Origin: Verrucomicrobiota bacterium
Lineage (GTDB): Bacteria; Verrucomicrobiota; Verrucomicrobiia; Limisphaerales; UBA1319
DNA: 64,000 nt
Assembly: GCA_022709905.1 (NCBI GenBank)
Contig: JAKLHY010000016.1
Coordinates: 1 to 64,000 of the forward strand
Reading direction: 5' to 3'
The notes beneath the pieces were generated by a model. That model saw nothing but the letters and a program-made list of their open reading frames with translations. It did not search any database and had not been told where the DNA came from. Below are positions 10,201-19,687 of this stretch, piece after piece. Each line of letters opens with the position of its first letter. The stretch's first letter is position 1. A program made the position numbers and the translations under genes.

Positions 10201-10888
10201 CAGGATCGAACCAGCGGAGGGACTCGAGCTCGCTTCCAAAAAACTCGAGCCGCACCGGCCAGGGTGTTGTCAGCGGATACACATCCAAAATGCCTCCGCG
10301 CAAGGCCAGTTCGCCTTTCTGGGTGACCTTGGCTTCCGGTTCATAGCCTTGAGACTCGAGCCATTCGATCAAATCGAGGGGATCGAGGGCATCGTCGCGT
10401 TGAACATGCCGGATGCGTTCACGCAGTTCACCGGGTGGAAACGTGCGCTGAAGAAGGGCTTTTCCTTCGGTCACGACAATGGGCGGCGGCAGGGCCGCGC
10501 CCGTCGTCATCCGATCCAGGTAAACCAGGGTGGCCAAACGATCGCTGATCACGTCGGCATGCGGCAGCTTTGATTCATGCGGCAAGATTTCCCAACCGGG
10601 ATAATACAGCACGGGCTGTCGCATAACCTCCGGTTCCTCGGCAACGGCCTGCCGGGCCAGTTCCAGCCAAGTGGTGAGATCCTGCTCGAGTTGTTCCTGG
10701 AACTTGACGCCATCGGCTACAATCACCCAGGTCTGGCGCGGCATGCGTTGGGATAACGCGGCCACCAGAACCGCCAATCCGCTCGGGGCCACCCCCTCAC
10801 AGGCGCAATAATCCTCCTGCTCCAGGCGTTGGACCAACGATTGGACCGCCGGAGCTAACCCTAGACGTTCAATGAGTTTGGCGCTCAA
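7286..10888 (-). CDS. mfd: Transcription-repair coupling factor Mfd
   Basis: Mfd removes RNA polymerase stalled at DNA lesions and recruits UvrA. The 1200-aa product has the full family length. An N-terminal UvrB-homology module comes first, followed by the polymerase-interacting CarD/RID segment (DLDEGDYVVHLQYGIGRFLG, about residue 470) and a superfamily 2 translocase core. The core shows Walker A GDVGFGKTEVA, the box DEEQRFGV, SATPIPRTL, the VFYLHNRV segment and GRVGRYKHQAYAY. A C-terminal TRCF domain ends the protein. The frame opens with TTG at 10888 and no better upstream start is seen. uvrA lies only 4 kb away, so two parts of the coupled-repair pathway are near each other, though not in one operon. 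Confidence 0.96.
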   Translation of the reverse strand: MSAKLIERLGLAPAVQSLVQRLEQEDYCACEGVAPSGLAVLVAALSQRMPRQTWVIVADGVKFQEQLEQDLTTWLELARQAVAEEPEVMRQPVLYYPGWEILPHESKLPHADVISDRLATLVYLDRMTTGAALPPPIVVTEGKALLQRTFPPGELRERIRHVQRDDALDPLDLIEWLESQGYEPEAKVTQKGELALRGGILDVYPLTTPWPVRLEFFGSELESLRWFDPVTQLSRDAIEEVTFSPGGELGLLKRRVDSAKSGESLPGLGSLVDHLPPRARLVFCEPERLAETARRYLDQQPAGNPYFLTWEEVCRGIADTAVCRLDVREGLPEQSWLASLETFRPMETAKADLPVAERQRREFFAQLHRWMRQHFLVSIFCNNDGERQRFEEIWRDYGFDPHADSSSEERVHPDAQAAEPPESRPFLAHGALSSGFICAEAKLVVVTDAEVFGRYKVARPRRLRSPHAQAMGSAWEINFSDLDEGDYVVHLQYGIGRFLGLQVLPATPSRRSQKVTGEESADTGTQECLVIEYAPRDNEQQPPKLYVPVTEAHLVSKYVGAGKARPQLNTLGGTRWIKAKAQAAEAVRDLAGELLSIQAARASQAGHAFDPDTPWQREFEGAFLYTETPDQLRAIAETKCDLESTRPMDRLICGDVGFGKTEVALRAVFKVVMGGKQAAVLVPTTVLAQQHYNNFRERVADYPVRIELLSRFRSRRDQARVIRELAAGSVDVVIGTHRLLQPDIVFKDLGLVVIDEEQRFGVLHKERFKRLRRLVDVLTLSATPIPRTLYLALTGARDMSTLETPPQDRLPVETHVVPYDERLIRDAIRRELNRQGQVFYLHNRVTTIETVGQRLRALVPEARIAIGHGQMDSDDLESVMSMFVNGDVDVLLSTTIIESGLDIPNANTILIDRADRFGLSDLYQLRGRVGRYKHQAYAYFLLPRHATLLADARKRISAIKQYSSLGSGFKIAMRDLEIRGAGNLLGLEQSGHITAVGFDLYCQLLKQSVAALKGETVKPRIDVQVVFDFLDADPVRPKTDPGPRRPRRSPMDEEPSAIQVPREVVAYIESDSIPEPPDTEIPRTTAALPLAYVPDPQQRIDVYRKLAQTTDLASLNRLRTELTDRFGPLPEPAERLLMVTELKILAAARGFERMETRGNKLMLTRFGEYFMVNGKFPRLTKTTAPGRLREIKKLLLAFPT

Positions 10889-11017
10889 CGTTGCTTCCGC
10901 GCCCGGGCACCCGCGAAACTACCGTCGCAAGGATGGATTCAATCGTCAAGGATGCCTTGGAACGTGGGAATCCCCGCACTTTGATGAAACCCCGGCCATG
11001 GCTATGGGGTATTCCTG

Positions 11018-11878
11018 ATGAATCATCAAAACAACGATTCTATGAATAATATCGGTGTCCGGCTCAACGGTATGTGGCTGAAACGAAGTTCTCAGGCGGT
11101 TTGTGTGGCCCTGTCCTTAATGCCAGTCCTCGCCCTGGCGGAGTATAAAGAGGAATTCCACCAAACCTATCCCTTCTCGGAAAAGGGCGAAGTCAGACTG
11201 GATAACGTCAACGGAGCCGTCGTGATCACGGGCTGGGATCGCAACGAGGTGAAGCTGGACGCTGTGAAGCGCGCCCGTGTCGAGGCTGATCTCCCCGAAG
11301 TCAAGATCGATGTCCAGGCGAGCACCGATAAAATCTCGATTTCCACCAAGTACCCCCAGCGCAAATCGTTCTGGATCTTTGGCACCCGGAACAATTCCAC
11401 TTCGGTGGCCTACGAACTCAAGGTGCCCAGGCAAGCGCACCTGGCCAAGATCAGCACCGTTAACGGCGGCATCGTGATTTCTGACGTCCGTGGTCCGGTT
11501 GATGCCTCGACCGTGAATGGAGGATTGAAGATTGACGGACTGCATTCCGAATGCCAACTCAGCACGGTCAACGGCAGCGCCGAAGCCACCTTCGGCTCTC
11601 TTGCGGGCGTGCAATCCATCCATATGAGCACGGTCAACGGCAGTGCGGTTTTAAGAGTCCCCCAATTAACCGACGCCGACATTTCCGCAACCACGGTCAA
11701 TGGCAGCGTGAAGAACGACCACGGGATTGCCCTGAAGAAAAACGGCAATGCCAACAAAGAGCTTCACACCCGCCTGGGCAATGGAAAAACGCGTATCAGA
11801 CTCTCCACCGTGAACGGCAGTGTCATGCTCAACAAAATCGCGGGCGGCGAACCCCCCGAAGCCAAGGTGGAGAAGTAA
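11018..11878 (+). CDS. Exported beta-solenoid putative adhesin (DUF4097-like)
   Basis: The 286-aa product starts with a basic stretch and a hydrophobic segment ending in LALA near residue 41, a plausible Sec signal peptide. The mature part carries six evenly spaced steps of the form S/T-T-V-N-G-G/S (two STVNGG, two STVNGSA and two TTVNGSV/STVNGSV forms), typical of DUF4097/DUF2807 putative adhesins that form a right-handed beta ladder. These proteins are usually outer-surface or periplasmic; their ligand is unknown. Start sites at 11018 and 11042 (after NNDS) are both possible. It is divergent from mfd across 129 bp and is followed 45 bp later by the C_GCAxxG gene. Confidence 0.75.
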   Translation: MNHQNNDSMNNIGVRLNGMWLKRSSQAVCVALSLMPVLALAEYKEEFHQTYPFSEKGEVRLDNVNGAVVITGWDRNEVKLDAVKRARVEADLPEVKIDVQASTDKISISTKYPQRKSFWIFGTRNNSTSVAYELKVPRQAHLAKISTVNGGIVISDVRGPVDASTVNGGLKIDGLHSECQLSTVNGSAEATFGSLAGVQSIHMSTVNGSAVLRVPQLTDADISATTVNGSVKNDHGIALKKNGNANKELHTRLGNGKTRIRLSTVNGSVMLNKIAGGEPPEAKVEK

Positions 11879-11923
11879 GAGCGAGACAGCGCCTGGGCTA
11901 TTCCTTACAGAGAAAAAGCCGTT

Positions 11924-12385
11924 ATGCATCGAGTTGACCAATCTGTTGAGTTGTTTCGTGGGGGATACACGTGTTCGCAGGCCATTCTAATGACTTACGG
12001 TCAATCACTAGGCCTGCGCGGGGATCAAGCCTGTCGGCTGGCAGCCGGCTTCAGCGGCGGCCTCAGGATGGGAGAAACTTGTGGCGCCGTCACTGGGGCC
12101 ATCATGGTTTTGGGTCTTGCATTGGGTGATTCGAATCCTCAGGACCAGCAAGCCAAGGCCAGAACTTACGCGGCTGTGGTTGAATTCGAGAAACGATTTG
12201 CCGCTCAGGCGGGCTCCACGTGTTGCCGTGATCTCCTCGGCTTGGATGTCCGAGAACCGGAGCAATTGGCAAAAGCCCGAGAGACCGGCTTGTTTAAAAC
12301 CCTTTGCCCGCGATTTGTCGAAACCAGCGCTCGGATCCTGGAGTCCATAATGGCTGAAACGCCAGCCGATAACTGCCCGCCGTGA
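11924..12385 (+). CDS. C_GCAxxG_C_C family redox-type protein
   Basis: The 153-aa product fits the C_GCAxxG_C_C family: a first Cys in GGYTCSQAIL, a second in GETCGAVTGAIMVLGLALG, then a STCCRDLLG pair and a final Cys in TLCPRF. Members are small helical proteins with conserved cysteines thought to bind metal or take part in redox chemistry. Their reaction is not established. The expected GCxxG spacing is conserved here as TCGAVTG. No signal peptide is present, so a cytoplasmic location is likely. It lies between the surface-protein gene and a zinc-ribbon gene on the same strand. Confidence 0.82.
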   Translation: MHRVDQSVELFRGGYTCSQAILMTYGQSLGLRGDQACRLAAGFSGGLRMGETCGAVTGAIMVLGLALGDSNPQDQQAKARTYAAVVEFEKRFAAQAGSTCCRDLLGLDVREPEQLAKARETGLFKTLCPRFVETSARILESIMAETPADNCPP

Positions 12386-12467
12386 TCGATCACTTATCGC
12401 ATTGCACTTCATGGGGGAGGGGTGATAATGCCTTTGAAGAGAGTGAACACACGGTATTGCGGCAGTC

Positions 12468-13184
12468 ATGATTGAATGGAACATACAATCGCGGTCGAAG
12501 GCGTGTCAGGCCTGCGCCAAGGCTTTCGCCGACAAGGCGCCCTATTTCACGCTGCTTTTTCAACATCGGCATCACCTGGAACGTCTCGATGTGTGCCCAC
12601 AGTGTTGGGCAAGCCAGTACAGTCAGGGCGCCATGGATCGCAAGGGCTTCATTTCCTTCTGGCAAGGAGTGTTTAACGTCCCGCCCCCACCCCCGCCCGA
12701 GCCTGTGCCCAAAGAGAATGTCGAGAGCATGCTCCGGCGATTGTGCGAGTCGAACGAACCGGAGCACATCGGTGTCCGATATGTCCTGGCTGTCATGTTG
12801 GAGCGCAAGCGGTTGCTCAAGATCAAGTCCCAGGTCCAAGAAGACGGGCAGCGTGTCTTTTTGTACGAGCACGTCCGCAGCGGCGATGTATTTTCGATTG
12901 TGGACCCCAACCTGCAGCTGGATCAACTCGAACAAGTCCAACACCAAGTCATGGCCCTCCTCGAGCATGGTCCGGAGGCTTTGGCGAAACCTTTGGCGCC
13001 GGCGGATTCGACTTCGACGACGGAAAATCCCTCTCCTGGAGTCGATGAATCGCCGGTCTCCGATCCACCGGATGCAGCCGAGGATTCCACGGAAGGGCCG
13101 TCTCAAGGTCAGGCCCACGAGGAAATGACGGCTGTCGAATCGCCGAAGCCTGTCGTCTCAGAAACTGCCGACAACAGGACATGA
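12468..13184 (+). CDS. Hypothetical zinc-ribbon protein
   Basis: The 238-aa product has two CxxC knuckles, CQAC near residue 13 and CPQC near residue 43, separated by about 27 residues, which suggests one structural zinc site. A Pro-rich stretch (VPPPPPPEPVP) follows. The middle contains charged helices and a segment, VRYVLAVMLERKRLLK, that looks conserved. The last 70 residues are low-complexity, rich in Ser, Pro and Glu. It ends 14 bp before rnc and is very likely cotranscribed with it. I know similar unnamed proteins from this phylum, but no function is assigned. Confidence 0.7.
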   Translation: MIEWNIQSRSKACQACAKAFADKAPYFTLLFQHRHHLERLDVCPQCWASQYSQGAMDRKGFISFWQGVFNVPPPPPPEPVPKENVESMLRRLCESNEPEHIGVRYVLAVMLERKRLLKIKSQVQEDGQRVFLYEHVRSGDVFSIVDPNLQLDQLEQVQHQVMALLEHGPEALAKPLAPADSTSTTENPSPGVDESPVSDPPDAAEDSTEGPSQGQAHEEMTAVESPKPVVSETADNRT

Positions 13185-13198
13185 GGATTTGACGCTAT

Positions 13199-14014
13199 AT
13201 GCTGGCCACGAAAGCCGACCCTGGACCTGTGATGTCTGGCGATCCCAAAACGGGAGAGTCTCCAGCCTCCAAATGGCTGGAGTTGCAGGATCTCCTCAAT
13301 TATCGTTTCAACAATCCTCTCCTGCTGGAACTAGCCCTGACGCATCCCTCGGCCACCATGGAACGTGAGACGGGAGCGCAGACCAATTACCAACGCCTCG
13401 AGTTCCTTGGCGATGCGGTGCTCCAGCTGGTTTTTTCCTCCGAGCTCTACACGCGCTTCGCCGACGCCAACGAAGGTGTTCTGACCAAGGCGCGCGCCCA
13501 ATTGGTCAACAGCCATACGCTGGCCGCCAAAGGCCGACGACTGAGTCTCGGCAGTTTTCTCATCCTCAGCCACGGAGAAGAACTGAACGGGGGACGCCAA
13601 CGTCTTTCCGCTCTGGCCGACGGGTTTGAGGCCCTCCTCGGAGCCATTTTTTTGGACTCCGGATATGAGTCGGTCAAGGCGATCATCCTTCATCTATTTG
13701 AGGATTCTCTTTGCCAGATCCAACATGTCCCTGTCCTGAGCAATCCCAAGGGTGAGTTGCAGGAGCTTATACAATCAAAGTCGGGTGAATCCCCTCGCTA
13801 CCATCTGGAATCCACCTCAGGTCCGGATCACGATCCGGTCTTCGAGAGCACCGTGCGTCATCAGGGAGTTGAATTGGGCCGCGGTCGAGGCAAGAGCAAA
13901 AAAGAAGCCGAGATCCATGCCGCATTAGATGCCTTGAAGAAACTCCAACCACAGGCCCCTGTCTCCGCCGATCCATTGGAGCCCGAGTCCCCGACCGGAA
14001 CCGGCGATGTTTGA
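13199..14014 (+). CDS. rnc: Ribonuclease III
   Basis: RNase III cuts double-stranded RNA during rRNA maturation and mRNA turnover. The signature NYQRLEFLGDAVLQL carries the catalytic acidic cluster. The second metal-binding patch lies in ADGFEALLGAIFLDSGYE. A C-terminal double-stranded RNA-binding domain is seen from about residue 180, ending in GRGKSKKEAEIHAALDALKKL. The length of 271 aa is slightly above the usual 220-250 because of a poorly conserved N-terminal tail; starting at the ATG at 13232 would shorten it. The preceding zinc-ribbon gene ends only 14 bp upstream. Confidence 0.95.
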   Translation: MLATKADPGPVMSGDPKTGESPASKWLELQDLLNYRFNNPLLLELALTHPSATMERETGAQTNYQRLEFLGDAVLQLVFSSELYTRFADANEGVLTKARAQLVNSHTLAAKGRRLSLGSFLILSHGEELNGGRQRLSALADGFEALLGAIFLDSGYESVKAIILHLFEDSLCQIQHVPVLSNPKGELQELIQSKSGESPRYHLESTSGPDHDPVFESTVRHQGVELGRGRGKSKKEAEIHAALDALKKLQPQAPVSADPLEPESPTGTGDV

Positions 14015-14115
14015 GGCTCAACGGGCTGTAACGGCCGAGCCAACGCAGGCCCAGGCCAAAAGGACCCTGTCTCAACGAGATGGAGCCGAAGGAGGGCGGG
14101 GGCTTCGTTCCGTGC

Positions 14116-14586
14116 TCAGGCCCGGAACAGATGGGTGATGCTGATTTGCAGTCCGGGGAATTGCTCTTCCTGCAACAGATCGCTGCCTGCCAGAATGTGC
14201 CTTAACACCATGCCATAGGGACTGCCGTGATAAACCTCGACGTTGTCATAACGAGGATCCACCATCCAAAGGCGGGTCAGATTGGCATCTTCGTATATGC
14301 CTTTCTTCACGACGGTGTCCGTGTGGTGATCCTCGGAACTGATGACTTCGACGGCGAGCCAGATTTTCTTGCTGGGATGACTGACGACGGCAACATCAGG
14401 CCTGACAATGGTGCCGGCGGAGAGCTGGACAATGGAACGGCTGTCGAGCAGGCGCAAGGACGCGTTGGCCTGAAGGCTCACGCTAATGAGTTCGTGCAGG
14501 CGCTGGCAGATCGCCTCGTGCCTCAGGCTCGGAGGGAGCCGCAGGTAGGTCTCACCCTCGACGATCTCTTCGTAAGGCAGGCTCAT
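14116..14586 (-). CDS. Uma2 family (DUF820) nuclease-like protein
   Basis: The 156-aa product matches the Uma2/DUF820 group of restriction-endonuclease-fold proteins. The PD-(D/E)xK-like core is visible as VRPDVAVVS, then KIWLAVEVISSEDHHTDTVVKKGIYEDANLTRLWMVDP, where Asp, Glu and Lys occupy the expected places. The usual N-terminal E..Y..EGE.Y.R part is present as YEEIVEGETYLRLPPSLRHE. Family members are numerous in cyanobacteria and PVC bacteria, and their role is poorly known. Its ATG overlaps the uvrA stop codon by four bases (14583-14586), so the two are translationally coupled. Confidence 0.8.
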   Translation of the reverse strand: MSLPYEEIVEGETYLRLPPSLRHEAICQRLHELISVSLQANASLRLLDSRSIVQLSAGTIVRPDVAVVSHPSKKIWLAVEVISSEDHHTDTVVKKGIYEDANLTRLWMVDPRYDNVEVYHGSPYGMVLRHILAGSDLLQEEQFPGLQISITHLFRA

Positions 14587-17300
14587 GATGGAGACAGGAT
14601 GTTACGAAGAAACCGGCCGGTGTGCGATCTTTTATTTTTAGCCAAAGCCTCGGGGGTTCCAGCCGCAACAATCCGCCCTCCATCGTCCCCGGCCTCGGGT
14701 CCCAGGTCAATCAGCCAATCGGCCTCGGCAATCAACTCCAGATTGTGTTCAATCACAATTACCGAGTGCCCGGCGTCCACGAGGCGCTGCAGGACTTCGA
14801 CCAGGCGGACGACATCGGCGCTGTGCAATCCAATGGTGGGTTCCTCCAGGAGGAAGAGTGATCCTGAGGCCGCTCGGGATCCGCGGGCTTTGGGGGGTGG
14901 GGCATCAGACCGCGGGCTGGCAGTGCGCGGCATCTTGAGACCGGAGAGGAGGTGGGTGACGAGTTTCACCCGCTGGGCTTCGCCGCCACTCAGCGTGGGA
15001 CTCGTCTGGCCGAGTTTGAGGTAATCCAAGCCGGTATCGATCAGCGCCTTCAAGGGCTGTCGGATCGCCGAATGGTTGGCAAAGAACAAGGCGGCGTCGG
15101 CTACGCTCATCTCGAGCACCTGGGCAATGTTGCGTCCCTGATATTCGATATCGAGGGTTTCACGCGTAAATCGAGATCCGCCGCAGCTTTCGCAGCGAAT
15201 GAAGGCCGGCGGCAGAAAATTCATCGTGAGCTTGACTACGCCTGCGCCCTCGCAAGTCGGACAACGGCCCTGGGCGCTATTGAACGAGAAGCGGCTGGGC
15301 GAATACCCCCGCAGACGCGATTCGGGCACTCGTGCGAAGAGCTGGCGAATTTCATCGAAAAACCCGACGTAAGTGGCTGGAATGGAGCGAGGAGTCCGTC
15401 CAATGGGCGACTGGTCAACTTCATGGATCGCCCGGAGGTGATCCCAGCCCTCCAACTGCATGGGCGCAAGGTCTCCCTTGCCGCCGAGTCTGCCCTCGAC
15501 ACAGGGACGCAGACACTCCCGGATCAGCGTGCTTTTTCCAGAACCGCTCACTCCGGTGACCACCACCAGGCGGTTCAGAGGAAAATTCACGGTCAAGTTT
15601 TTGAGATTGTTTCGATTCGCGTTGCGCAGCACCAGCATCGACGAGCCATCCGATAGACCCTCTGCATCCCGGATCCGAACCGGGCGGCGTTCGCCGCGCG
15701 CCGGATAGGTGCGATGGCGCCGCAGGCACTGGCCGGTCACGGAATCCGCATGCTTCAGCAGTTGGCTCAACGTGCCGGAAGCGACCACCTGCCCGCCTTG
15801 CCGACCTGCGCCGGGCCCGAGATCCACAATAAAATCAGCCCGGCGCAGGGTGGCTTCGTCGTGTTCCACCACCACCAGGGTGTTGCCCCGGGCTTTGAGG
15901 GCCTCCAAGGTATCCAGCAACTGCTCATTGTCCCGCGCATGCAGGCCAATGGTCGGTTCGTCCAACACGTACATAACGCCGCTCAGGTTCGAACCCAGCT
16001 GCGCCGCCAGCCGGATCCGCTGCGATTCGCCTCCGGATAATGTGGTCACCGCCCGCCCCAGTTGCAGGTATCCCAGACCCACCGTCTCCAGGAAACGCAG
16101 CCGCTCGCGAATTTCTGGTATGATATCCCGAGCAATCAATCCGGCGCGCCCCGTGAAAAATCGGGGCTGAAAAGACTCTGCTGCCGTCTCGACAGACCAG
16201 CCCGACACCGTCTCCAAAGTAATCTCAGAATCCGATGGGCCGCTGTCTCGATCGGGTGACGGTCCCAGAGGCAGCCGAACCGCGCGAGCCAATGCATTCA
16301 GCCGGCTGCCGCCGCATTCCGGACAGGGCTCGCGCTTGCCCTCCATCCAATCAAACCACGATTCCTCGATGTCCTCGGCCCGAGCTCCTCGTTCGACTTC
16401 CGGCAAATAAAACAGTTCTCCAAATCCGCGACAACGAGGACACCAGCCCCGCGCGGAATTGAAGCTGAGCATCTTCGGATCCAGGGTCTCATAAGACTGA
16501 CCGCAGTCGGGACAGACCTGTTCCAGCGAGTGCACAGTCTGTTTCCTGGCGTTATCCAGGGCGTAAAGGGTGCCTTGCCCAAGCCGCAACGCTTCTTCAA
16601 TCAGCTTGCGCGGCTGCGCAGGGGATGCTTGAGATCGCTTTCGTCCCTCTTCCAGGACGCCGACGACAATTTCGACGTTATGCTCCTGAAACCGCGCCAG
16701 GCGCAATGGTTCGGATGTGGGGTGGATTCGGCCATCGGCGCGAATCTCGGCATAGCCCCGCTGGGATGCCCACACTGCGACGTCGGAGTGAAATCCTTTT
16801 CGATTCCGCACCACCGGCGCCAACAAGAGCAGGTCGCCACGCTTTTTCTGTTCTGCTCGCAGTTGTCGCTCCAACTGATCGCGTGTCTGACGGGCAACCG
16901 GCAGTTGACAGGCGGGACAGTAAATCGTTCCCAGCCGCGCGAAAAGCAATCGGACAAAGTGGAAAACCTCGGTCACCGTTCCGACCGTGCTCTTGCCGCC
17001 TCCCCGTGTCGTGCGCTGTTCAATGCTGACGGTCGGGGGCAATCCCGAGATCAGGTCAACGTCCGGCCGCGCCATCTGGTCCACAAACTGCCGCGCATAG
17101 GCGTTCATCGAATCCAGGAACCGCCGCTGGCCCTCGGCAAACAGGATGTCGAAGGCCAGCGTGCTCTTGCCGGATCCGCTGACTCCGCTGATCACCACCA
17201 GCCGATCCCGGGGAAACGCCAGGGTGATGTCTTTCAAGTTATGTTCCCGGGCGCCGTGAATCACGATGCGCTCGAGGCTTTCTGACTGTTGTCGTGCCAT
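14583..17300 (-). CDS. uvrA: Excinuclease ABC subunit A
   Basis: UvrA is the damage-sensing ABC ATPase of nucleotide excision repair. Two ATPase modules are visible: Walker A VSGSGKST in both halves, signatures [12 protein letters not shown] and [12 protein letters not shown], and EHD / EHN switch regions. Zinc modules include [20 protein letters not shown]...CPRC and CPTCEGAG...CESCGG. The UvrB-interaction region [14 protein letters not shown] is present. The ATG at 17300 is preferred; GTG at 17333 is also open. Two oddities lie in the second module. A Pro/Arg/Ser-rich insert of about 25 residues sits between the signature and Walker B, and Walker B reads LLEEPTIGL in place of LDEPT. Confidence 0.95.
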   Translation of the reverse strand: MARQQSESLERIVIHGAREHNLKDITLAFPRDRLVVISGVSGSGKSTLAFDILFAEGQRRFLDSMNAYARQFVDQMARPDVDLISGLPPTVSIEQRTTRGGGKSTVGTVTEVFHFVRLLFARLGTIYCPACQLPVARQTRDQLERQLRAEQKKRGDLLLLAPVVRNRKGFHSDVAVWASQRGYAEIRADGRIHPTSEPLRLARFQEHNVEIVVGVLEEGRKRSQASPAQPRKLIEEALRLGQGTLYALDNARKQTVHSLEQVCPDCGQSYETLDPKMLSFNSARGWCPRCRGFGELFYLPEVERGARAEDIEESWFDWMEGKREPCPECGGSRLNALARAVRLPLGPSPDRDSGPSDSEITLETVSGWSVETAAESFQPRFFTGRAGLIARDIIPEIRERLRFLETVGLGYLQLGRAVTTLSGGESQRIRLAAQLGSNLSGVMYVLDEPTIGLHARDNEQLLDTLEALKARGNTLVVVEHDEATLRRADFIVDLGPGAGRQGGQVVASGTLSQLLKHADSVTGQCLRRHRTYPARGERRPVRIRDAEGLSDGSSMLVLRNANRNNLKNLTVNFPLNRLVVVTGVSGSGKSTLIRECLRPCVEGRLGGKGDLAPMQLEGWDHLRAIHEVDQSPIGRTPRSIPATYVGFFDEIRQLFARVPESRLRGYSPSRFSFNSAQGRCPTCEGAGVVKLTMNFLPPAFIRCESCGGSRFTRETLDIEYQGRNIAQVLEMSVADAALFFANHSAIRQPLKALIDTGLDYLKLGQTSPTLSGGEAQRVKLVTHLLSGLKMPRTASPRSDAPPPKARGSRAASGSLFLLEEPTIGLHSADVVRLVEVLQRLVDAGHSVIVIEHNLELIAEADWLIDLGPEAGDDGGRIVAAGTPEALAKNKRSHTGRFLRNILSPS

Positions 17301-17563
17301 GATCTGACGATGCAACCGCTTGAGCCGATCCACAGATCGATCGGCAAACCGAAATCATACGCCCGATTTCGTCCCGCTCATTCGAGACACAGTGCTCTAC
17401 CGAAGGTCATAAGTCCAGAATGGCCCTTCGGATGAGCGTCGGACCAGCCGCGACGCCACGGGGTTGGATTCTGTCCAGCAGTTCCGAGCCCCCCCGCCGT
17501 AGCCCTGGAATTCGATCTCGAAACCAGTTGAAAATGGCGAAACAAGCGGGCTAGGATCAGGCC

Positions 17564-19663
17564 ATGAAACGAATATGGGCATGGTCAGTCGCGCTGGCAT
17601 TCGTGCTCAGCGCCGCGGGGTGGGCGGAGACCCTGGAGGAAACCTACATCCGGATCTATCATTTGATCCAGGATGCGGACAGCTTCCAGCGATCGGGTCA
17701 GAACCTGCAGGCCTATGATAGGTATGTGCAGGCTCAGACGGCTTTGCGGCAGCTTCAGAAAGTGAATCCCGGCTGGCAGGTCAATCTCATCAATTACCGG
17801 TTGAACTATATTAAGCAGCGGCTTGGCCAGTTGCCGATTCCCCCCGCCTCCCAGAAACAAGGCCCATCGATTGCCGGCCCGGAAGCAGCCGCGGCCACCC
17901 CCGCCGCTCCAGGGAAGGAACCAGACGCTTCCGCTCCCGAAGGCGCGTCCAGCCAAGTGCTTCAGTTGACCGACGCCGTTCGGAGGCTGGAATCCGAAAA
18001 AACCCTCCTGGAGGCGCGTCTCAAGGAGGCTTTATCGGCCCAACCCGCTTCGGTGGATCCGCGCGAGCTGGCCAAAGCGGAAACCCAATTGCGTTCTCTC
18101 CAAAAGGAAAACGACCTGCTCAAGACCACCCTGCAGCAGGAGCAGGAGCGAATCGGCAAATTGATCGATCCCGCCGTCATGGCGAAAACACAGCAAGCCC
18201 TGGAAGACGCCAATCGCCGTTTAACGGAACAAGTCCAGTTGGTTGCCACGCTGACGGAGGAGAAGAAAGTTTTAGAATCGCGCGCGAGCGGCGCCGGAGA
18301 TCGGAAGGAGTTCCAGGCTTTGCAATCTGAAAACACCCGGCTGAAGAAACAGGTCAACCAGCTGACGGCCGAGAACCGCCAGATCCAGAGCCTGCAAACC
18401 GATAAACAGTCGCTGCAAAAGCAACTCGCCGAGGCCCGTGATCAGGCGCCCCCCGGCAATCCCCGCCGCTTGCAGTCCCAGATCGAACGCCAAAAGACCG
18501 AGATCGATTCGCTCCGGGCCGAAAACCACACCCTCACGCAACAGGTGGCCGATCTGAAAAAAATGCAGGATAAGGACCTCACCCGCCGCGAGCGCCGCCG
18601 TTTGGAGGAACAGAAGGCCCGGATCGAGGAGTTGACGTCCGACAATCGATCCTTGAACGAGGCTAAAGAAGCCATGACCACCGAGTTGGCCAGTCTGAAA
18701 AAGCGCGTGCAGGAGCTCGAGAATTCCCCTCGGGAAACAACGTCCCCGAGGCAAACCTCGCTCGCTTCCTCCCGCGATCAATCTCGTCAGGAGAACGAAC
18801 GAATTCGGGCGCTCGAGCAAGAACGCGAGAGTCTCCTGCGGAAAATCAATGCCCTGAACCGGGAACTCACCAGCCGAAAATCCCAGCCGGAGCGCGCTCG
18901 TTGGCAGCAGTGGTCCAACGAAGTCTCCGTCCTTCAGGCGCGCCTGGCAGTCCTGGAGGCGCAAAAATATCCTTATTCATCGGAGGAACTGGCCTTGATG
19001 CGGGCGCCAATGATTCTGGCCTCCAACGGCACGACCAACGTCGCCCCGACAGGCCCGGCGCCCAAGCCCTTGCCGGACCTGCCCTCGGGTTCCGCCCCCC
19101 TGGTGGCCGAAGCCCAGAAGGCCTTTGCCGCCGGACGCTACGACGAGGCGGAGCAGAAATACCGGCAGGTGCTCAGCCTGAACACCCGGAATACTTACAC
19201 CCTGGGAAACCTGGCCGCGATCCAGATCGAACAACGAAAATGGTCCGAGGCCGAAACCAACCTGACCCAAGCCCTCGAACTCGATCCCAACGACGCCTAT
19301 AATCTCTCTTTGCTGGGCATACTCCGGTTCCGTCAGAATAAGTTCGACGAAGCGCTGACCGCCCTAAGTCAGTCCGCGCGCTTGGATCCGCGCAACGCGG
19401 AAACGCACAATTACCTGGGCATCACGCTCAGTGAGAAAGGATTCAGGGACGCGGCGGAAGCGGCCTTGCGCCGGGCCATTCAATTGCAGCCTGACTACGC
19501 GAACGCCCACCATAACCTGGCCGTGATTTACGCCACGCAGAATCCCCCTTACCTGGAGCTGGCCCGTTGGCACTACCAGAAGGCCCTCGGGGCTGGGCAC
19601 GCCCGAAATCCCGAGATGGAGAAAGTGCTGCTCGATCGTCGTCCCGCCGCCCCGCAACCCTAG
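17564..19663 (+). CDS. Exported coiled-coil TPR protein
   Basis: The 699-aa product begins with a clear signal peptide (MKRIWAWSVALAFVLSAAGWA). A short helical region precedes a Pro/Ala-rich linker. A very long coiled coil, about residues 140-480, follows, dense in Glu, Lys, Gln and Leu. The last 190 residues hold five or so TPR units (for example AGRYDEAEQKYRQVLSLN and NKFDEALTALSQSARLDPRNAE). This layout suggests a periplasmic scaffold. No enzyme motif is seen. It is followed 24 bp later by dtd on the same strand. Similar proteins occur in Verrucomicrobia without an assigned function. Confidence 0.8.
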   Translation: MKRIWAWSVALAFVLSAAGWAETLEETYIRIYHLIQDADSFQRSGQNLQAYDRYVQAQTALRQLQKVNPGWQVNLINYRLNYIKQRLGQLPIPPASQKQGPSIAGPEAAAATPAAPGKEPDASAPEGASSQVLQLTDAVRRLESEKTLLEARLKEALSAQPASVDPRELAKAETQLRSLQKENDLLKTTLQQEQERIGKLIDPAVMAKTQQALEDANRRLTEQVQLVATLTEEKKVLESRASGAGDRKEFQALQSENTRLKKQVNQLTAENRQIQSLQTDKQSLQKQLAEARDQAPPGNPRRLQSQIERQKTEIDSLRAENHTLTQQVADLKKMQDKDLTRRERRRLEEQKARIEELTSDNRSLNEAKEAMTTELASLKKRVQELENSPRETTSPRQTSLASSRDQSRQENERIRALEQERESLLRKINALNRELTSRKSQPERARWQQWSNEVSVLQARLAVLEAQKYPYSSEELALMRAPMILASNGTTNVAPTGPAPKPLPDLPSGSAPLVAEAQKAFAAGRYDEAEQKYRQVLSLNTRNTYTLGNLAAIQIEQRKWSEAETNLTQALELDPNDAYNLSLLGILRFRQNKFDEALTALSQSARLDPRNAETHNYLGITLSEKGFRDAAEAALRRAIQLQPDYANAHHNLAVIYATQNPPYLELARWHYQKALGAGHARNPEMEKVLLDRRPAAPQP

Positions 19664-19687
19664 GTCCCGCGCACCCCTCTCTGTTTC

